A DNA stretch of 64,000 nucleotides from an uncultured bacterium (GCA_905216195.1 CAJMSX010000002.1:1-64000); one strand, 5' to 3'. Shown: positions 1 through 7,752, counted from the stretch's first letter. Numbers and translations are program-made. The notes: generated by a model not told the origin, from the sequence alone.

Positions 1-8
1 TTGTCCAT
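1..8 (-). CDS. start of a minus-strand gene running off the left edge
   Basis: Read on the minus strand, the first eight bases begin with ATG GAC. The codon lies about 30 bases from a TTCCCTCTG leader element, the same arrangement seen before the other minus-strand accessory genes of this element, which is why I read it as a start. Nothing can be said about the product. Confidence 0.45.
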
Positions 9-36
9 AATCTTGAATTTTAATGATTTGTTTTTC

Positions 37-63
37 TTCCCTCTGTTCGGCATCCCTTTGCCG
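37..63 (-). promoter_or_regulatory. leader hairpin, module 1
   Basis: The TTCCCTCTG motif is followed by CGGC (48-51) pairing with GCCG (60-63). On the minus strand this lies in the untranslated leader of the gene starting at position 8. It is the divergent member of the leader family also seen near 1.4, 3.6, 5.85, 26.9, 27.8, 36.4, 37.0 and 39.6 kb. Confidence 0.45.
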
Positions 64-204
64 GAGCCGCTTCGGGTTTTATAGTGCATCAAAAGGCTGT
101 CGGAAAAGCCCCTCCCAATGTTTTTTCTTGCCAATTACTCTTGCACGGCAAGGAAGAATTTGCAAGAAATGCACTTCAAAACAGAGGGAACAGGCGCGAC
201 AGCC

Positions 205-445
205 TACATTTGCACTGATAAAACCTATGCGGTGACAGAAAGGAAAGCCAGGCGGAAGAAATAGGCGGCTCATGTCGCTATAAATGGGGCAAACGGGTGT
301 TATAAAAGGAAACGGGTGGTGGCGGGGTGTTCGGTAGGCTATAAAAGGACGGGGCAGGCCGCTACCTGCCCGAACAAAGCAATCATCGTCGCAAGGACAA
401 AGGGAAATACCGCACCGGCTGAATTTCATCGGTGCGGTATCTGCC
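205..445 (+). ncRNA. candidate small RNA 1 with its promoter
   Basis: TACATTTG at 205-212 is an exact Bacteroides -7 element on the plus strand; no clear -33 element is seen. A transcript would start near 219 and run into the hairpin at 407-440. No convincing gene lies on this strand. The stretch contains two TATAAAAG motifs (301-308 and 340-347). The RNA itself is inferred. Confidence 0.35.
407..440 (-). terminator. hairpin after the gene at 448-813
   Basis: ATACCGCACCG (407-417) pairs perfectly with CGGTGCGGTAT (430-440), just past the minus-strand stop codon. The bases beyond it on the minus strand are T-rich. It could also stop the plus-strand transcript from 205. Confidence 0.65.
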
Positions 446-447
446 TG

Positions 448-813
448 TCAGTCATCGATAACCAATGCCTTCAAGATACGGAGCGCATGATAAATATGGT
501 CGGGACAAAGGGCTGGGTCATAGAGTTTCTCCACATTGTCCGGCAGTTCCGGATATTCGGTAGCGACCGACTCCAACCAATGTTTTTCTTCTTCCGTATA
601 ATAGCATTTAACGACTGTGTGCAGGATGGCTTTCAACGGATTCTTTGAATATACTTTATTCGTCGGAATGCATCCGTTCACCACTTCCGACATCTGTACC
701 TCGTCGGCGGAAAGAAAGATGACGGCACAAGGCACGTCGTTCGCTTTTGTTTTTTCAGCAATCACTTCGGCTAACCAAGCGGTCAGCATATCCACTTTTT
801 CTTCTTTATTCAT
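448..813 (-). CDS. small accessory protein of the mobile element, function unknown
   Basis: A 121-residue protein beginning MNKEEKVDML. I do not recognise the family. It has no signal peptide or membrane segment and is mildly acidic, ending in DD, so it is probably a soluble cytoplasmic protein. It lies 40 bases downstream of the 167-residue gene at 854-1357 on the same strand and probably shares its transcript. A strong hairpin follows its stop codon. Small soluble proteins of this kind cluster in Bacteroidales conjugative elements, where most are uncharacterised. That it is a real gene rests on its position between a leader module and a terminator. Confidence 0.7.
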   Translation of the reverse strand: MNKEEKVDMLTAWLAEVIAEKTKANDVPCAVIFLSADEVQMSEVVNGCIPTNKVYSKNPLKAILHTVVKCYYTEEEKHWLESVATEYPELPDNVEKLYDPALCPDHIYHALRILKALVIDD

Positions 814-853
814 ATAGCTATCAATTTAGGAGTATTTATTTTTAAGAATGTAC

Positions 854-1357
854 CTATCCAAACAACTGAATATTTGCCTTTTGGAATTTCTGCGGGTTAT
901 GCTGGTAAAGAAGTGGTAAATTCAGCATAACCATTGGATATTCCGCAAAGACGCTTCTACGCTTATATCCGGAATCGGTTGCCAATCCGTTTGCCATCAA
1001 AAACTCCATTGCTTCCGGATAATGATAGATGTCGATAAATGAACGGTCGCGTAAACCTAGTGCGTCCATCTTCTCAAAATTGACAGACAGCATGATAAAA
1101 TCTTCTTCGTCTTTCACCGTTGCCAAAGTGAGTGCCAGCCAGCCATTGCCGTAAAACCGTGGCACGAGGTAATACTTTTCTCCCCTGAAATCATACTTTT
1201 TTCGCATCCAGGAGTAGTCGGGATTTACGACTTCAAATTCATCCTCGCCAACAGTGAATGTCGACATGGGATAGCTGACATCTACATACACCGCATCTAC
1301 TTTGTAACACAAGTGTTCTACATTTTCCGAACGAACGATTGCAAATTGAATTTCCAT
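854..1357 (-). CDS. accessory protein of the mobile element, function unknown
   Basis: A 167-residue protein starting MEIQFAIVRS, rich in Phe, Tyr and Met, with no signal peptide and no membrane helix. It may belong to one of the DUF families found only in Bacteroidales mobile elements, but I cannot name it safely. It is first in a two-gene minus-strand unit with 448-813, and its upstream spacer carries the conserved leader hairpin. No catalytic motif is visible. Confidence 0.7.
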   Translation of the reverse strand: MEIQFAIVRSENVEHLCYKVDAVYVDVSYPMSTFTVGEDEFEVVNPDYSWMRKKYDFRGEKYYLVPRFYGNGWLALTLATVKDEEDFIMLSVNFEKMDALGLRDRSFIDIYHYPEAMEFLMANGLATDSGYKRRSVFAEYPMVMLNLPLLYQHNPQKFQKANIQLFG

Positions 1358-1396
1358 AACTTTTTGATATTAAGTGATTAAACATCATTTTATTTT

Positions 1397-1425
1397 TTCC
1401 CTTTCATCGGAAGCCTTTAGGCTTC
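1397..1425 (-). promoter_or_regulatory. leader hairpin, module 2
   Basis: TTCCC is followed by GAAGCC (1410-1415) and GGCTTC (1420-1425), a perfect six-base stem with a four-base loop. It lies about 50 bases before the minus-strand start at 1357, in the probable mRNA leader. Related stems precede the genes starting at 26850 and 27778. Confidence 0.5.
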
Positions 1426-1593
1426 TCCCGTCGGGATTTGATTTTTACGTGCATCAGAGATTGCCTTTAAGGAAAAACAGACAAGAAATTTGGGCGGAAT
1501 TTTATAGTTGCGGTATTGAGCGTATGCGCAATATGAGCGATTGGAAAGCGGGCAAGCTACTGAAAAATTGCGTTCAAATAGCGGTTGCGGTAC

Positions 1594-1830
1594 TTGGATG
1601 TTCTTCCAAGGCAATACCTTTGCACAGGAAAAAACAAGTTCGGACGGGTAGCAGTCTCATGCGAAGCAGCTCCGCTATAAGAGGGATACGAAGGGATAAA
1701 AAGGAGGTATTTACAAAAGATAGAAAAGGAAACGGGGCGTTGCCGGAATGCGGCAACCGGCTGGGGTATAAAAGTGTTCGGCGGGATGTACCATGTAAAT
1801 AAAGCAGAACGGATTTCTCCGTCCTGCTCT
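1594..1830 (+). ncRNA. candidate small RNA 2 with its promoter
   Basis: TTG at 1594-1596 and TACCTTTG at 1615-1622 are 18 bases apart, a good Bacteroides promoter facing right. The bases just before it (GCGGTACTTG) recur at the same place near 27.05 and 27.99 kb. Transcription would start near 1629, pass a TATAAAAG motif (1767-1774) and meet the hairpin at 1803-1828. No gene is apparent on this strand. Confidence 0.45.
1803..1828 (-). terminator. terminator of the ParB-family gene
   Basis: AGCAG-ACGGA pairs with TCCGT-CTGCT around a short loop, with a one-base bulge. On the minus strand it is followed by TTTATTT. It sits directly after the stop codon at 1841 and could act in both directions. 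Confidence 0.7.
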
Positions 1831-1840
1831 TGAATTATGG

Positions 1841-3580
1841 TCAGGCAGCGACTTCTTCGGATTGGGGATATTCTTCGGGTTGAACCTCTGTCTTTGGCTT
1901 TGCTTCCTCGGTCTTGACGGCTTCTTCTTGTTCCGCCTGTTCCTGCACGAGCAGGGCGGCTTTCTTTTCTTCGATACGCTTGTGGCGTTTCTCATACACT
2001 TCGTTGTGTCCGTTCTTGATGTTAGCAAGTTCTTCGGGCATGTGTTTCTCGGCGAAATCGAGCAAGAGCGATGCAATGGCATTACTGCCGTATGCGCCTT
2101 TGAAGTTAGCAATCAGAAAATCCCTGCGGATAAGTGCCTTTTCCTTTGCCGTGAGGTTGGCGATGATGTTCATCTTTTCCTCGTCCGAAAGGTAATAGGA
2201 ATGTTCTTCGTCTATTCCTACTGCCGTGAAATGCTCCCTGCGTAGGGATGAAAGCAGGAAGAAATAAATCATCTTGTCCTCGTCCGCACCGAACTTTGCT
2301 TCGGTCACATCAACCTCCAAAATTTGTTTTTTGGTGTCCTCTACGGTCTTTTCGAGGGCGATTTCCTTGTTGCGCTTGTCCTGCTTTACCAATTTCTGCA
2401 TGGGCGAAAGCTGTTCCTGTACCGTTTCGTCAGCAGAGGCGACATTTCTCATATAGCACAGGTCAATGTCGTTGCGCTCGATTCGTATGTAGAGGGATGT
2501 TTCTCCTGCTTCGATTTGGCTGTCGATTTCTTCGCATTCTGCTTTATAGTCGTTCAAATCCTGCTCGTACTCCTTTTTGGCTTCCTCGTATTCCTCGGTG
2601 GTATCGTAGTCCTCCGCTTCGGGTGCTTCGGGCTGTTCGGGGTATGCCGTGGCATAGGTTTTTAGACGTTCCACCTCGTAACCCATAGCGGAAAGACTTT
2701 CGACCGTTGCCTCGTCGTAGTTATACTCTTGGTGGCATAGCGATACGCAGGGGTACTGTTCCATGAGTTGCACGGCTTTCTCAACGAGGAACGATGTGTT
2801 CATTTCGGCAAGGCAGGTACGGTTAGAGCAGTTTCCGCAACCGCCCTCGCAGAACAACATCATATTGTTGGTGTTGTGGGGGCACGACAGGCAGAGGGTC
2901 TTGTCGAACGAGTAACGACTAAGGTCGGTGGTGTATTGTTGTTCGATTTTCTTCGCCACATCGGAGGCTTTCATTCCTCGCCAACTGTTATAATATACCG
3001 CATCCTCTTTCAAATGCTTATCATAGACTTCTCGCTGTATATCCTCACCGTAACGGCAGATTTCACTCGCCACGCTTATTGTCAGTTCCTCCTGCTCCAA
3101 CAGCAGAGCGATTTCGGGTATCAAAGAGACAAATTTCAGCCGTGTGCGGATATAGTTCTCATTCTTGCCAAACTGAACTGCCAACGACTGCACATCGTGA
3201 CGACCGCTCTCAATGAGTTTATGGTAGGCGTTCGCTTCTTCGACGGGGTTCACGTCTTTGCGTTGCAGGTTTTCCGTGACCGCCATTTCCTCGGCTATTT
3301 CGTCCGAAACATTCAAAACGATTGCAGGTATTTCTTCCAACCCTGCCGTAAGGGACGCACGATACCTGCGTTCTCCGAAAACAATCTCGAATCGGTCGGT
3401 GTCCGCAAGGGGGCGCACTCCGACAGGTTGCAACACGCCCTGCTGTCGAATGCTCTCTGCCAGTTCCGCAAGGCTCGTCTCGTCAAAGTGCTTGCGTGGG
3501 TTGTAGTTACTCGGCTGAATGTTTGCCAATGCTACCGATACGATGTTTTTCTCTGTCATTTGAACTGCTGTTGTTGCCAT
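1841..3580 (-). CDS. ParB/Spo0J-family DNA-binding protein
   Basis: A 579-residue protein of the ParB/RepB/Spo0J family, which bind centromere-like DNA and, in canonical members, use CTP to spread as clamps. The N-terminal domain has NPRKHF (residues 27-32), GERRYRA (69-75, the CTP-pocket motif) and ENLQRKDVNPVEEA (103-116). A helix-turn-helix follows at about 132-153. Unlike short chromosomal ParB it continues with six cysteines at 230-256 in a spacing that suggests a metal-binding knuckle, then a long Glu-rich tail. ParA is encoded 0.8 kb away, so a partition role is plausible, but the size suggests a wider role in maintenance or regulation of the element. The start follows the leader module by about 35 bases. 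Confidence 0.9.
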   Translation of the reverse strand: MATTAVQMTEKNIVSVALANIQPSNYNPRKHFDETSLAELAESIRQQGVLQPVGVRPLADTDRFEIVFGERRYRASLTAGLEEIPAIVLNVSDEIAEEMAVTENLQRKDVNPVEEANAYHKLIESGRHDVQSLAVQFGKNENYIRTRLKFVSLIPEIALLLEQEELTISVASEICRYGEDIQREVYDKHLKEDAVYYNSWRGMKASDVAKKIEQQYTTDLSRYSFDKTLCLSCPHNTNNMMLFCEGGCGNCSNRTCLAEMNTSFLVEKAVQLMEQYPCVSLCHQEYNYDEATVESLSAMGYEVERLKTYATAYPEQPEAPEAEDYDTTEEYEEAKKEYEQDLNDYKAECEEIDSQIEAGETSLYIRIERNDIDLCYMRNVASADETVQEQLSPMQKLVKQDKRNKEIALEKTVEDTKKQILEVDVTEAKFGADEDKMIYFFLLSSLRREHFTAVGIDEEHSYYLSDEEKMNIIANLTAKEKALIRRDFLIANFKGAYGSNAIASLLLDFAEKHMPEELANIKNGHNEVYEKRHKRIEEKKAALLVQEQAEQEEAVKTEEAKPKTEVQPEEYPQSEEVAA

Positions 3581-3620
3581 AATCGTAAAATTTTAATGTG
3601 TTAATGATTATTTTTTTATT

Positions 3621-3852
3621 TTCCCTTTGTTCGGTTCTTTTTCTGCCTGAACCGCTTTGGGGTTTTATGGATGCGGTACACGGCTGTCGGTACAGCTTTA
3701 TACGACGGCTTTTCCTGCCAATTACTCTTGCGCAGAAAGGAAGAATTTGCAGGAAATGCACTTTAAGCTGTCGTATCAAGCGCGACAGCAGACCTTTGCA
3801 TCTGATAAAACCAAACCGGTGACGGCAGGGAATGAATCCGGGATAGCGGTAA
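3621..3852. repeat. spacer module 3, near-identical to module 4
   Basis: This 232-base stretch matches 5841-6071 with only a handful of substitutions and one single-base indel, while flanking DNA differs. It contains TTCCCTTTG, the stem CGGTTC (3632-3637)/GAACCG (3649-3654), and the plus-strand -7-like GACCTTTG (3791-3798, one mismatch). A third, more divergent copy occupies about 31-260. Such high identity in non-coding DNA implies recent duplication or gene conversion. Confidence 0.85.
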
Positions 3853-4092
3853 AGGAGATAAATAAAAGGGGTGTATTCCCTTACAGATTATAAATGGCCG
3901 GAAAAACAGAAGGAAAATCTTCGGTAGAAAAGGAAAGGATATAAGTATAAAGGGAAGATGTGTTTCCCGGAAGGGAAATGCGAATGCAGCAAACAGCAGG
4001 TTGCGAGATAAAAAAGGCGCGAGGGGGTGCGGATATAAAGGGAAGTCAGGGTTGCCGCATCCGCATCCGTCCGGACACCGATACGGCAACTG
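3791..4092 (+). ncRNA. candidate small RNA 3 with weak promoter
   Basis: GACCTTTG (3791-3798) differs by one base from the -7 consensus. A plus-strand transcript would start near 3805 and run about 290 bases to the hairpin at 4051-4090. The region contains several TATAAAGG-like motifs and no credible gene. It is inferred mainly by analogy with the stronger copies at 1.6, 27.1 and 28.0 kb. Confidence 0.3.
4051..4090 (-). terminator. hairpin after the parA operon
   Basis: GTTGCCG-ATC (4051-4061) pairs with GAT-CGGCAAC (4080-4090) around an 18-base loop, immediately after the minus-strand gene ending at 4100. No long T-run follows, so termination strength is uncertain. Confidence 0.5.
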
Positions 4093-4099
4093 GATTCTA

Positions 4100-4354
4100 T
4101 CACTTCCCGTTTTTCTCCAGGTACTCTTTCATGGCCTCATTCACGATGTCCCGCAGGGACATGTTCTTTTCGATGGCAAGGTATTTCATGCGGGTATGAA
4201 TGCTCTTGTTGATGACGAAGTTACAATGTACCGCAGCTTCTTTTTCTGCGGCAGGCGATACCTGTTCTTTCTTTTGCGCTGATTTTTTCGTTGGCGACAG
4301 TAACCCGTCCAGTCCGGTTTTCATGCTGTCTTTCAATAAGTCACTCTTGCTCAT
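4100..4354 (-). CDS. small partner protein of ParA, ribbon-helix-helix-like
   Basis: An 84-residue protein. A basic N-terminal half is followed by a segment (about residues 45-82: NFVINKSIHTRMKYLAIEKN and the rest) that reads as beta strand, helix, turn, helix, as in CopG/ParG ribbon-helix-helix DNA-binding proteins. It begins six bases after the ParA stop codon, so the two are co-transcribed. In many plasmids the second gene of a ParA operon encodes the centromere-binding adaptor that also represses the operon. The repeat array at 5139-5335 is the obvious candidate target. The fold is inferred from pattern, not from a recognised signature. Confidence 0.7.
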   Translation of the reverse strand: MSKSDLLKDSMKTGLDGLLSPTKKSAQKKEQVSPAAEKEAAVHCNFVINKSIHTRMKYLAIEKNMSLRDIVNEAMKEYLEKNGK

Positions 4355-4360
4355 ATCGGT

Positions 4361-5116
4361 TTACTTTAATTTCAGAACTTCTTGTGCCAACGACATATAG
4401 TCTTTGGCACCGTTGCTGTTTTTATTATATTCGAGAATGTTTTTGCCATTAATGGGGGCTTCCGCCAGAGCCACATTATCCCTGATGACGGTTTTGAACA
4501 CCTTGTCGCAGAACGAATCGTTGATAAGTTCGGATACGCTTTTGTTGAGTGTCTTCCGCCGGTCGAATTGGGTAATGACAATACCCCCGATGCGCAGGTT
4601 CGGGTTCAGGCGTTCCCTGACGGTGGCAATCACGTTCATGAGCTTTGCCATGCCGCGCATGGCAAGAAACTGAGCCTGCACCGGAATAATCAGATAGTCC
4701 GCTGCGGTAAGGGCGTTCAACGTCAGCAATCCCAGTGAGGGCGGGCAGTCGATAAGGATGTAGTCGAATTTCTGATTGTCGGGCAGCTTGGCAATCAATC
4801 CTTTCAATATCAGTTCCCGTCCCGGTTCATTGATGAGTTCGGATTCAGCCGCAGACAGGTCAAGACAGGACGGGACAACGGAAAGGCCGCCCGCTGTCCT
4901 AACCAGCGGTAGCGGGTATTCGCCTTTCATCGCGCCGTAAACCGTCTGTTCTTCCTCGATGGACAGGCCGAAGGATTCCGTAAGATTCGCCTGACCGTCC
5001 ATGTCGATAGCCAGTACACGCTTTTTCTTTTGCTGCAAAGCGGCAGCAAGGTTAATAGTGGTGGTCGTCTTTCCGACCCCACCCTTATGATTTAGAATAG
5101 CAATTATTTTTGTCAT
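4361..5116 (-). CDS. parA: ParA-family partition ATPase
   Basis: A 251-residue Walker-type ATPase of the ParA/MinD family, which drives segregation of plasmids or integrated elements by cycling on the nucleoid. The deviant Walker A motif KGGVGKTT spans residues 11-18, DMDGQAN follows at about 38-44, and IDCPPSLG is the Walker B region. Length fits the small (type Ib) ParA class that lacks an N-terminal DNA-binding domain, consistent with a separate small adaptor gene next door. The probable promoter is TACCTTTG on the minus strand (5146-5139), about 23 bases before the start and inside the edge of the repeat array, so autoregulation by partition proteins is likely. Confidence 0.95.
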   Translation of the reverse strand: MTKIIAILNHKGGVGKTTTTINLAAALQQKKKRVLAIDMDGQANLTESFGLSIEEEQTVYGAMKGEYPLPLVRTAGGLSVVPSCLDLSAAESELINEPGRELILKGLIAKLPDNQKFDYILIDCPPSLGLLTLNALTAADYLIIPVQAQFLAMRGMAKLMNVIATVRERLNPNLRIGGIVITQFDRRKTLNKSVSELINDSFCDKVFKTVIRDNVALAEAPINGKNILEYNKNSNGAKDYMSLAQEVLKLK

Positions 5117-5138
5117 CGCTCCACTTTTTATTCGTTTG

Positions 5139-5171
5139 CAAAGGTAATACTATTATTCGTAAATACTACAA
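5139..5171 (-). promoter_or_regulatory. parA promoter
   Basis: On the minus strand TACCTTTG occupies 5146-5139 and a TTG lies 22 bases upstream (5171-5169). The start codon of parA is at 5116, giving a short leader. The upstream element lies within the partition repeats. Confidence 0.6.
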
Positions 5172-5335
5172 TTAGTAGATACTAATTTACTAATAACATA
5201 TATTTTAGTAATATAGTATGTTAGTATCTACTACAATACTAACATACTTTTTGACTAAGTGTAGTATATACTATAATGAGTAGTCGGGAGATTTCCTAAT
5301 CTACTATATATAGTATCTACTACATTTAGTATCGG
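5160..5335. repeat. partition-site repeat array upstream of parA
   Basis: An AT-rich stretch packed with related words. The 12-base core TAGTATCTACTA occurs at 5222-5233 and 5311-5322 and in inverted form (TAGTAGATACTA) at 5173-5184, with many partial copies such as TAGTATATACTA between. Spacing is irregular and the units are short, unlike a CRISPR array. Between parA and an SSB gene, it is a probable centromere (parS/parC type) and operator for the ParA operon. An origin iteron array is an alternative, but no replication initiator is visible. Confidence 0.75.
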
Positions 5336-5363
5336 TTCATTATCTGTGAGATATGAATCCAAA

Positions 5364-5777
5364 TCAGAAAGGCAGGTCGTCCTTTTCGTTCTGTGGTGCA
5401 TCAGTAGGAGGTACGGGGAAATCGTCTGCTGCATCCGCCGGATTGCCTGCTTCGGAAGCCGCACCTTCCCGTTTTCCGGTATTGATGAACTGCAACGCAT
5501 CCGCTGTAATGGAGAGCTGGACTTGGTAGTCTTCATTCTTGTCCTTCCATAGTGAAGCCGAGAGCGTTCCCTCAATAAGTAGCAACCGTCCTTTGGTAAG
5601 GTATTCGGACAAGCGTACATGGTTCTCTTTCTTGCTCCGTACCCTTACCCATGTGGTAACGCTGTTCCCGTGTGAATAATCATCTACTGCAATATCAAAA
5701 GCGATGAATGAGCCGTGTGCTCCTGTGATAACTTGGCAATCTTTACCGATTCTGCCGATGGTGTGAACGTATAACAT
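5364..5777 (-). CDS. ssb: single-strand DNA-binding protein (element copy 1)
   Basis: A 137-residue SSB with one OB-fold (about residues 1-105, including TWVRVRSKK and the GRLLLIEGTL strand) and a flexible Pro/Ala-rich tail ending DDLPF, the acidic tip that in SSB proteins recruits replication and repair partners. Element SSBs protect the transferred single strand during conjugation. It is one of three SSB-like genes here, with 23328-23939 and 37369-37749; this is the one with the classic tip. Its upstream spacer is the module 4 repeat. Confidence 0.92.
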   Translation of the reverse strand: MLYVHTIGRIGKDCQVITGAHGSFIAFDIAVDDYSHGNSVTTWVRVRSKKENHVRLSEYLTKGRLLLIEGTLSASLWKDKNEDYQVQLSITADALQFINTGKREGAASEAGNPADAADDFPVPPTDAPQNEKDDLPF

Positions 5778-5840
5778 AATTGTAAATGTTTTGCGGCAAG
5801 GTGGTTAGTCCTGCCATTACCTAAATTGTCTTTATTTTAT

Positions 5841-6071
5841 TTCCCTTTGTTCGGTTCTTTTTCTGTCTGAACCGCTTTGGGGTTTTATGGATGCGGTACA
5901 CGGCTGTCGGTACAGCTTTATACGACGGCTTTTCCTGCCAATTACTCTTGCGCAGAAAGGAAGAATTTGCAGGAAATACACTTCAAGCTGTCGTATCAAG
6001 CGCGACAGCAAACCTTTGCATCTGATAAAACCAAACGGGAACGGCAGGGAATGAATCCGGGATAGCGGTAA
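5841..6071. repeat. spacer module 4, near-identical to module 3
   Basis: The partner copy of 3621-3852. The leader stem is CGGTTC (5852-5857)/GAACCG (5869-5874); the plus-strand -7-like element is AACCTTTG (6011-6018, one mismatch). It precedes the minus-strand SSB gene. Identity with module 3 stops abruptly after GATAGCGGTAA. Confidence 0.85.
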
Positions 6072-6240
6072 TAGATGCAAATAGAAGAGGAAAGATCATA
6101 GCCGGCTTACAAACGGCAAGGAGAATGATATAAAAGGATAGAAAATACGTAAAACAGTGGAGCGGACAGCCCGGACGGACTTCCAGGCGGACTGTCTTGG
6201 AACTGCGGACGGCAATATTCTATATCGCCGTCCGTAATTT
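6011..6240 (+). ncRNA. candidate small RNA 4 with weak promoter
   Basis: From the -7-like AACCTTTG (6011-6018) a plus-strand RNA would begin near 6025, pass a TATAAAAG motif (6129-6136) and reach the stem CGGACGGC/GCCGTCCG (6206-6234), which is followed by TAATTT. No coding sequence is evident. Support comes mainly from homology with the other modules. Confidence 0.3.
6206..6234 (+). terminator. hairpin of module 4
   Basis: CGGACGGC (6206-6213) pairs perfectly with GCCGTCCG (6227-6234) around a 13-base AT-rich loop, followed on the plus strand by TAATTT. No minus-strand gene ends here, so it fits a plus-strand terminator. Confidence 0.5.
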
Positions 6241-6433
6241 CAAGTCTGTCCGTGTCCGTCCTTTGCAAAAGTGGCTTTGCGTACTTTATGTAACGTGTTA
6301 CACAAAGTGCGCAAAGTCTCTTGAGGCAAACTGTCCGTTCTGTTTAAGGAGGAGTATCAGGTTATGAGAGGAGAAAAACGAGCTTTACAAAAGGGATTCG
6401 GGGTTGAAATGGAGACCTCACCCCGACAATACC

Positions 6434-6550
6434 CTAATCGAAAACTCAGTCACCCGGTGACATAATTTTCGGTTAGAGTTTGGCAGTATTAATCAAAAAG
6501 TGAGCGAAAAAGCAGTAGCATTCCAACTTCGGAATATCCAACTTCGGAAT
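6434..6550. repeat. nested palindrome and short direct repeat
   Basis: GTCACCCGGTGAC (6449-6461) is nested within CTAATCGAAAA (6434-6444) and TTTTCGGTTAG (6466-6476, one mismatch). About 45 bases later TCCAACTTCGGAAT occurs twice in tandem (6522-6535 and 6537-6550). Both lie in the gene-free stretch before the broken DUF1016 gene. They could be binding sites, a folded RNA, or an old insertion boundary; I cannot tell which. Confidence 0.5.
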
Positions 6551-6625
6551 AAAACTATCAGCAGCCGAATTACAAAAAAAGATAAGAGTAAATACAAGAA
6601 TAGCGACTTAATCAAAAGAAAAACA

Positions 6626-6633
6626 TAACTTTG
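6626..6633 (+). promoter_or_regulatory. -7 element of the DUF1016 gene
   Basis: TAACTTTG lies 24 bases before the ATG at 6658. This argues against an upstream start within the same frame, because such a start would overlap the promoter. No clear -33 element is visible. Confidence 0.5.
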
Positions 6634-6657
6634 CGGACGGTTTTCATAAAACGAAGT

Positions 6658-7692
6658 ATGGCAACAAAGAACAATTCCATCATATCCCCGGAATATCTCA
6701 ACTTCAAAGATGAGATAACAGCCCGAATCCGGTCGGCCCAGTATGAAGCATTAAAAGCGGTGAACCGTGAAATGATAGCGTTGTATTGGGAAATCGGCAA
6801 GCGCATTACCGAACAGCAAACGGCATTGGGTTGGGGAAAATCCGTCGTGGAGAACCTTTCACGAGACATACAAAAGGAGTTTCCGGGAATACAAGGTTTT
6901 GGTGTTCGCAATATGTGGGATATGGCTCGCTTTTATGCTGAATACCAGTCGAATGAAATTCTGCAACCATTAGTTGCAGAAATTAGCTGGTCAAAACATA
7001 TCGTTATCCTTACCAAGTGCAAAGAGACACAGCAACGGCAATTTTATATACTGGCAACAAAGAAATACGGCTGGACGAAAGATGTTCTTATCAACAAGAT
7101 AGAAGTAAAAACATACGAAAACTATTTGCTCGGCCAAAGTAATTTTGACATTACCTTGCCGGAGAAAATAAAGAACCAGGCCATAGTTGCATTGAAAGAC
7201 GAATAGACGTTTTACCTTCTTGGGCTTGCAGTAGTTCTTTCGGAATATGATTTGGAGGAGGCTATTATAAAGAATATCCGGGCATTTCTTATGGAGTTCG
7301 GCCCGGATTTCTCTTTCATTGGTAATCAGTATCGGCTGGAAGTGGACGGAAGGGAATATTTTATAGATTTATTACTGTATAGCAGACGTTTACAAGCCAT
7401 GATAGCTTTGGAATTAAAAATCGGCGAGTTCCAACCGGAATATAAAGGTAAAATGGAATTTTACTTGAACGTGCTGAATGACACCGTAAAACTTCCCCAC
7501 GAAAATCCGGCCATCGGTATCATCATCTGCAAGTCCAAAAGTCGTATGATCGTGGAGTATGCCTTAAAAAGTTCCAACATGCCTATTGGGGTGGCAACCT
7601 ATAGTCTTTCGGCAGAGCTGCCTGAAGCCTATAAAGAACTGCTACCCTCTTCCGAAGAAATAGCGAGGAAGATAGAGCTGTTAATGGAGTAA
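6658..7692 (+). pseudogene. DUF1016 (YhcG-type) nuclease gene with an in-frame amber stop
   Basis: Two adjacent reading stretches in one frame make a full DUF1016 protein of about 344 residues. The first (6658-7206, 182 residues) is the helical N-terminal domain with YWEIGKRI and GFGVRNMWDMARFY. The second (from about 7207) is the C-terminal PDDEXK nuclease-like domain, with YFIDLLLYSRRLQAMIALEL carrying the D...E-x-K pattern. They are separated only by TAG at 7204-7206, after KDE, where relatives normally have an aromatic residue before TF. There is no frameshift; both halves remain intact, so the loss is recent, or the stop is suppressed, or it is an error. The family is linked to DNA restriction-like and defence functions and is common in mobile elements. 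Confidence 0.85.
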
Positions 7693-7752
7693 CAAGATAA
7701 GTATTGATGCGTGCAATATGTGTGAAATATATCTACATGAGACTATCTTTTC

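Noticed and set aside
23..235. Short frames inside the spacer modules (also 3598-3893 and 5877-6065)
   Set aside because: The same words reappear in near-identical non-coding copies before unrelated genes; frames are not kept between divergent copies, so they are by-products of the repeat.
2768..3604. Plus-strand frame of 278 codons opposite the ParB-family gene
   Set aside because: The minus-strand frame has clear ParB motifs over the same stretch; the plus frame has none.
5160..5335. CRISPR-like array of short repeats
   Set aside because: Units are only about 12 bases, in both orientations, without regular unique spacers and without cas genes; a partition site fits better.
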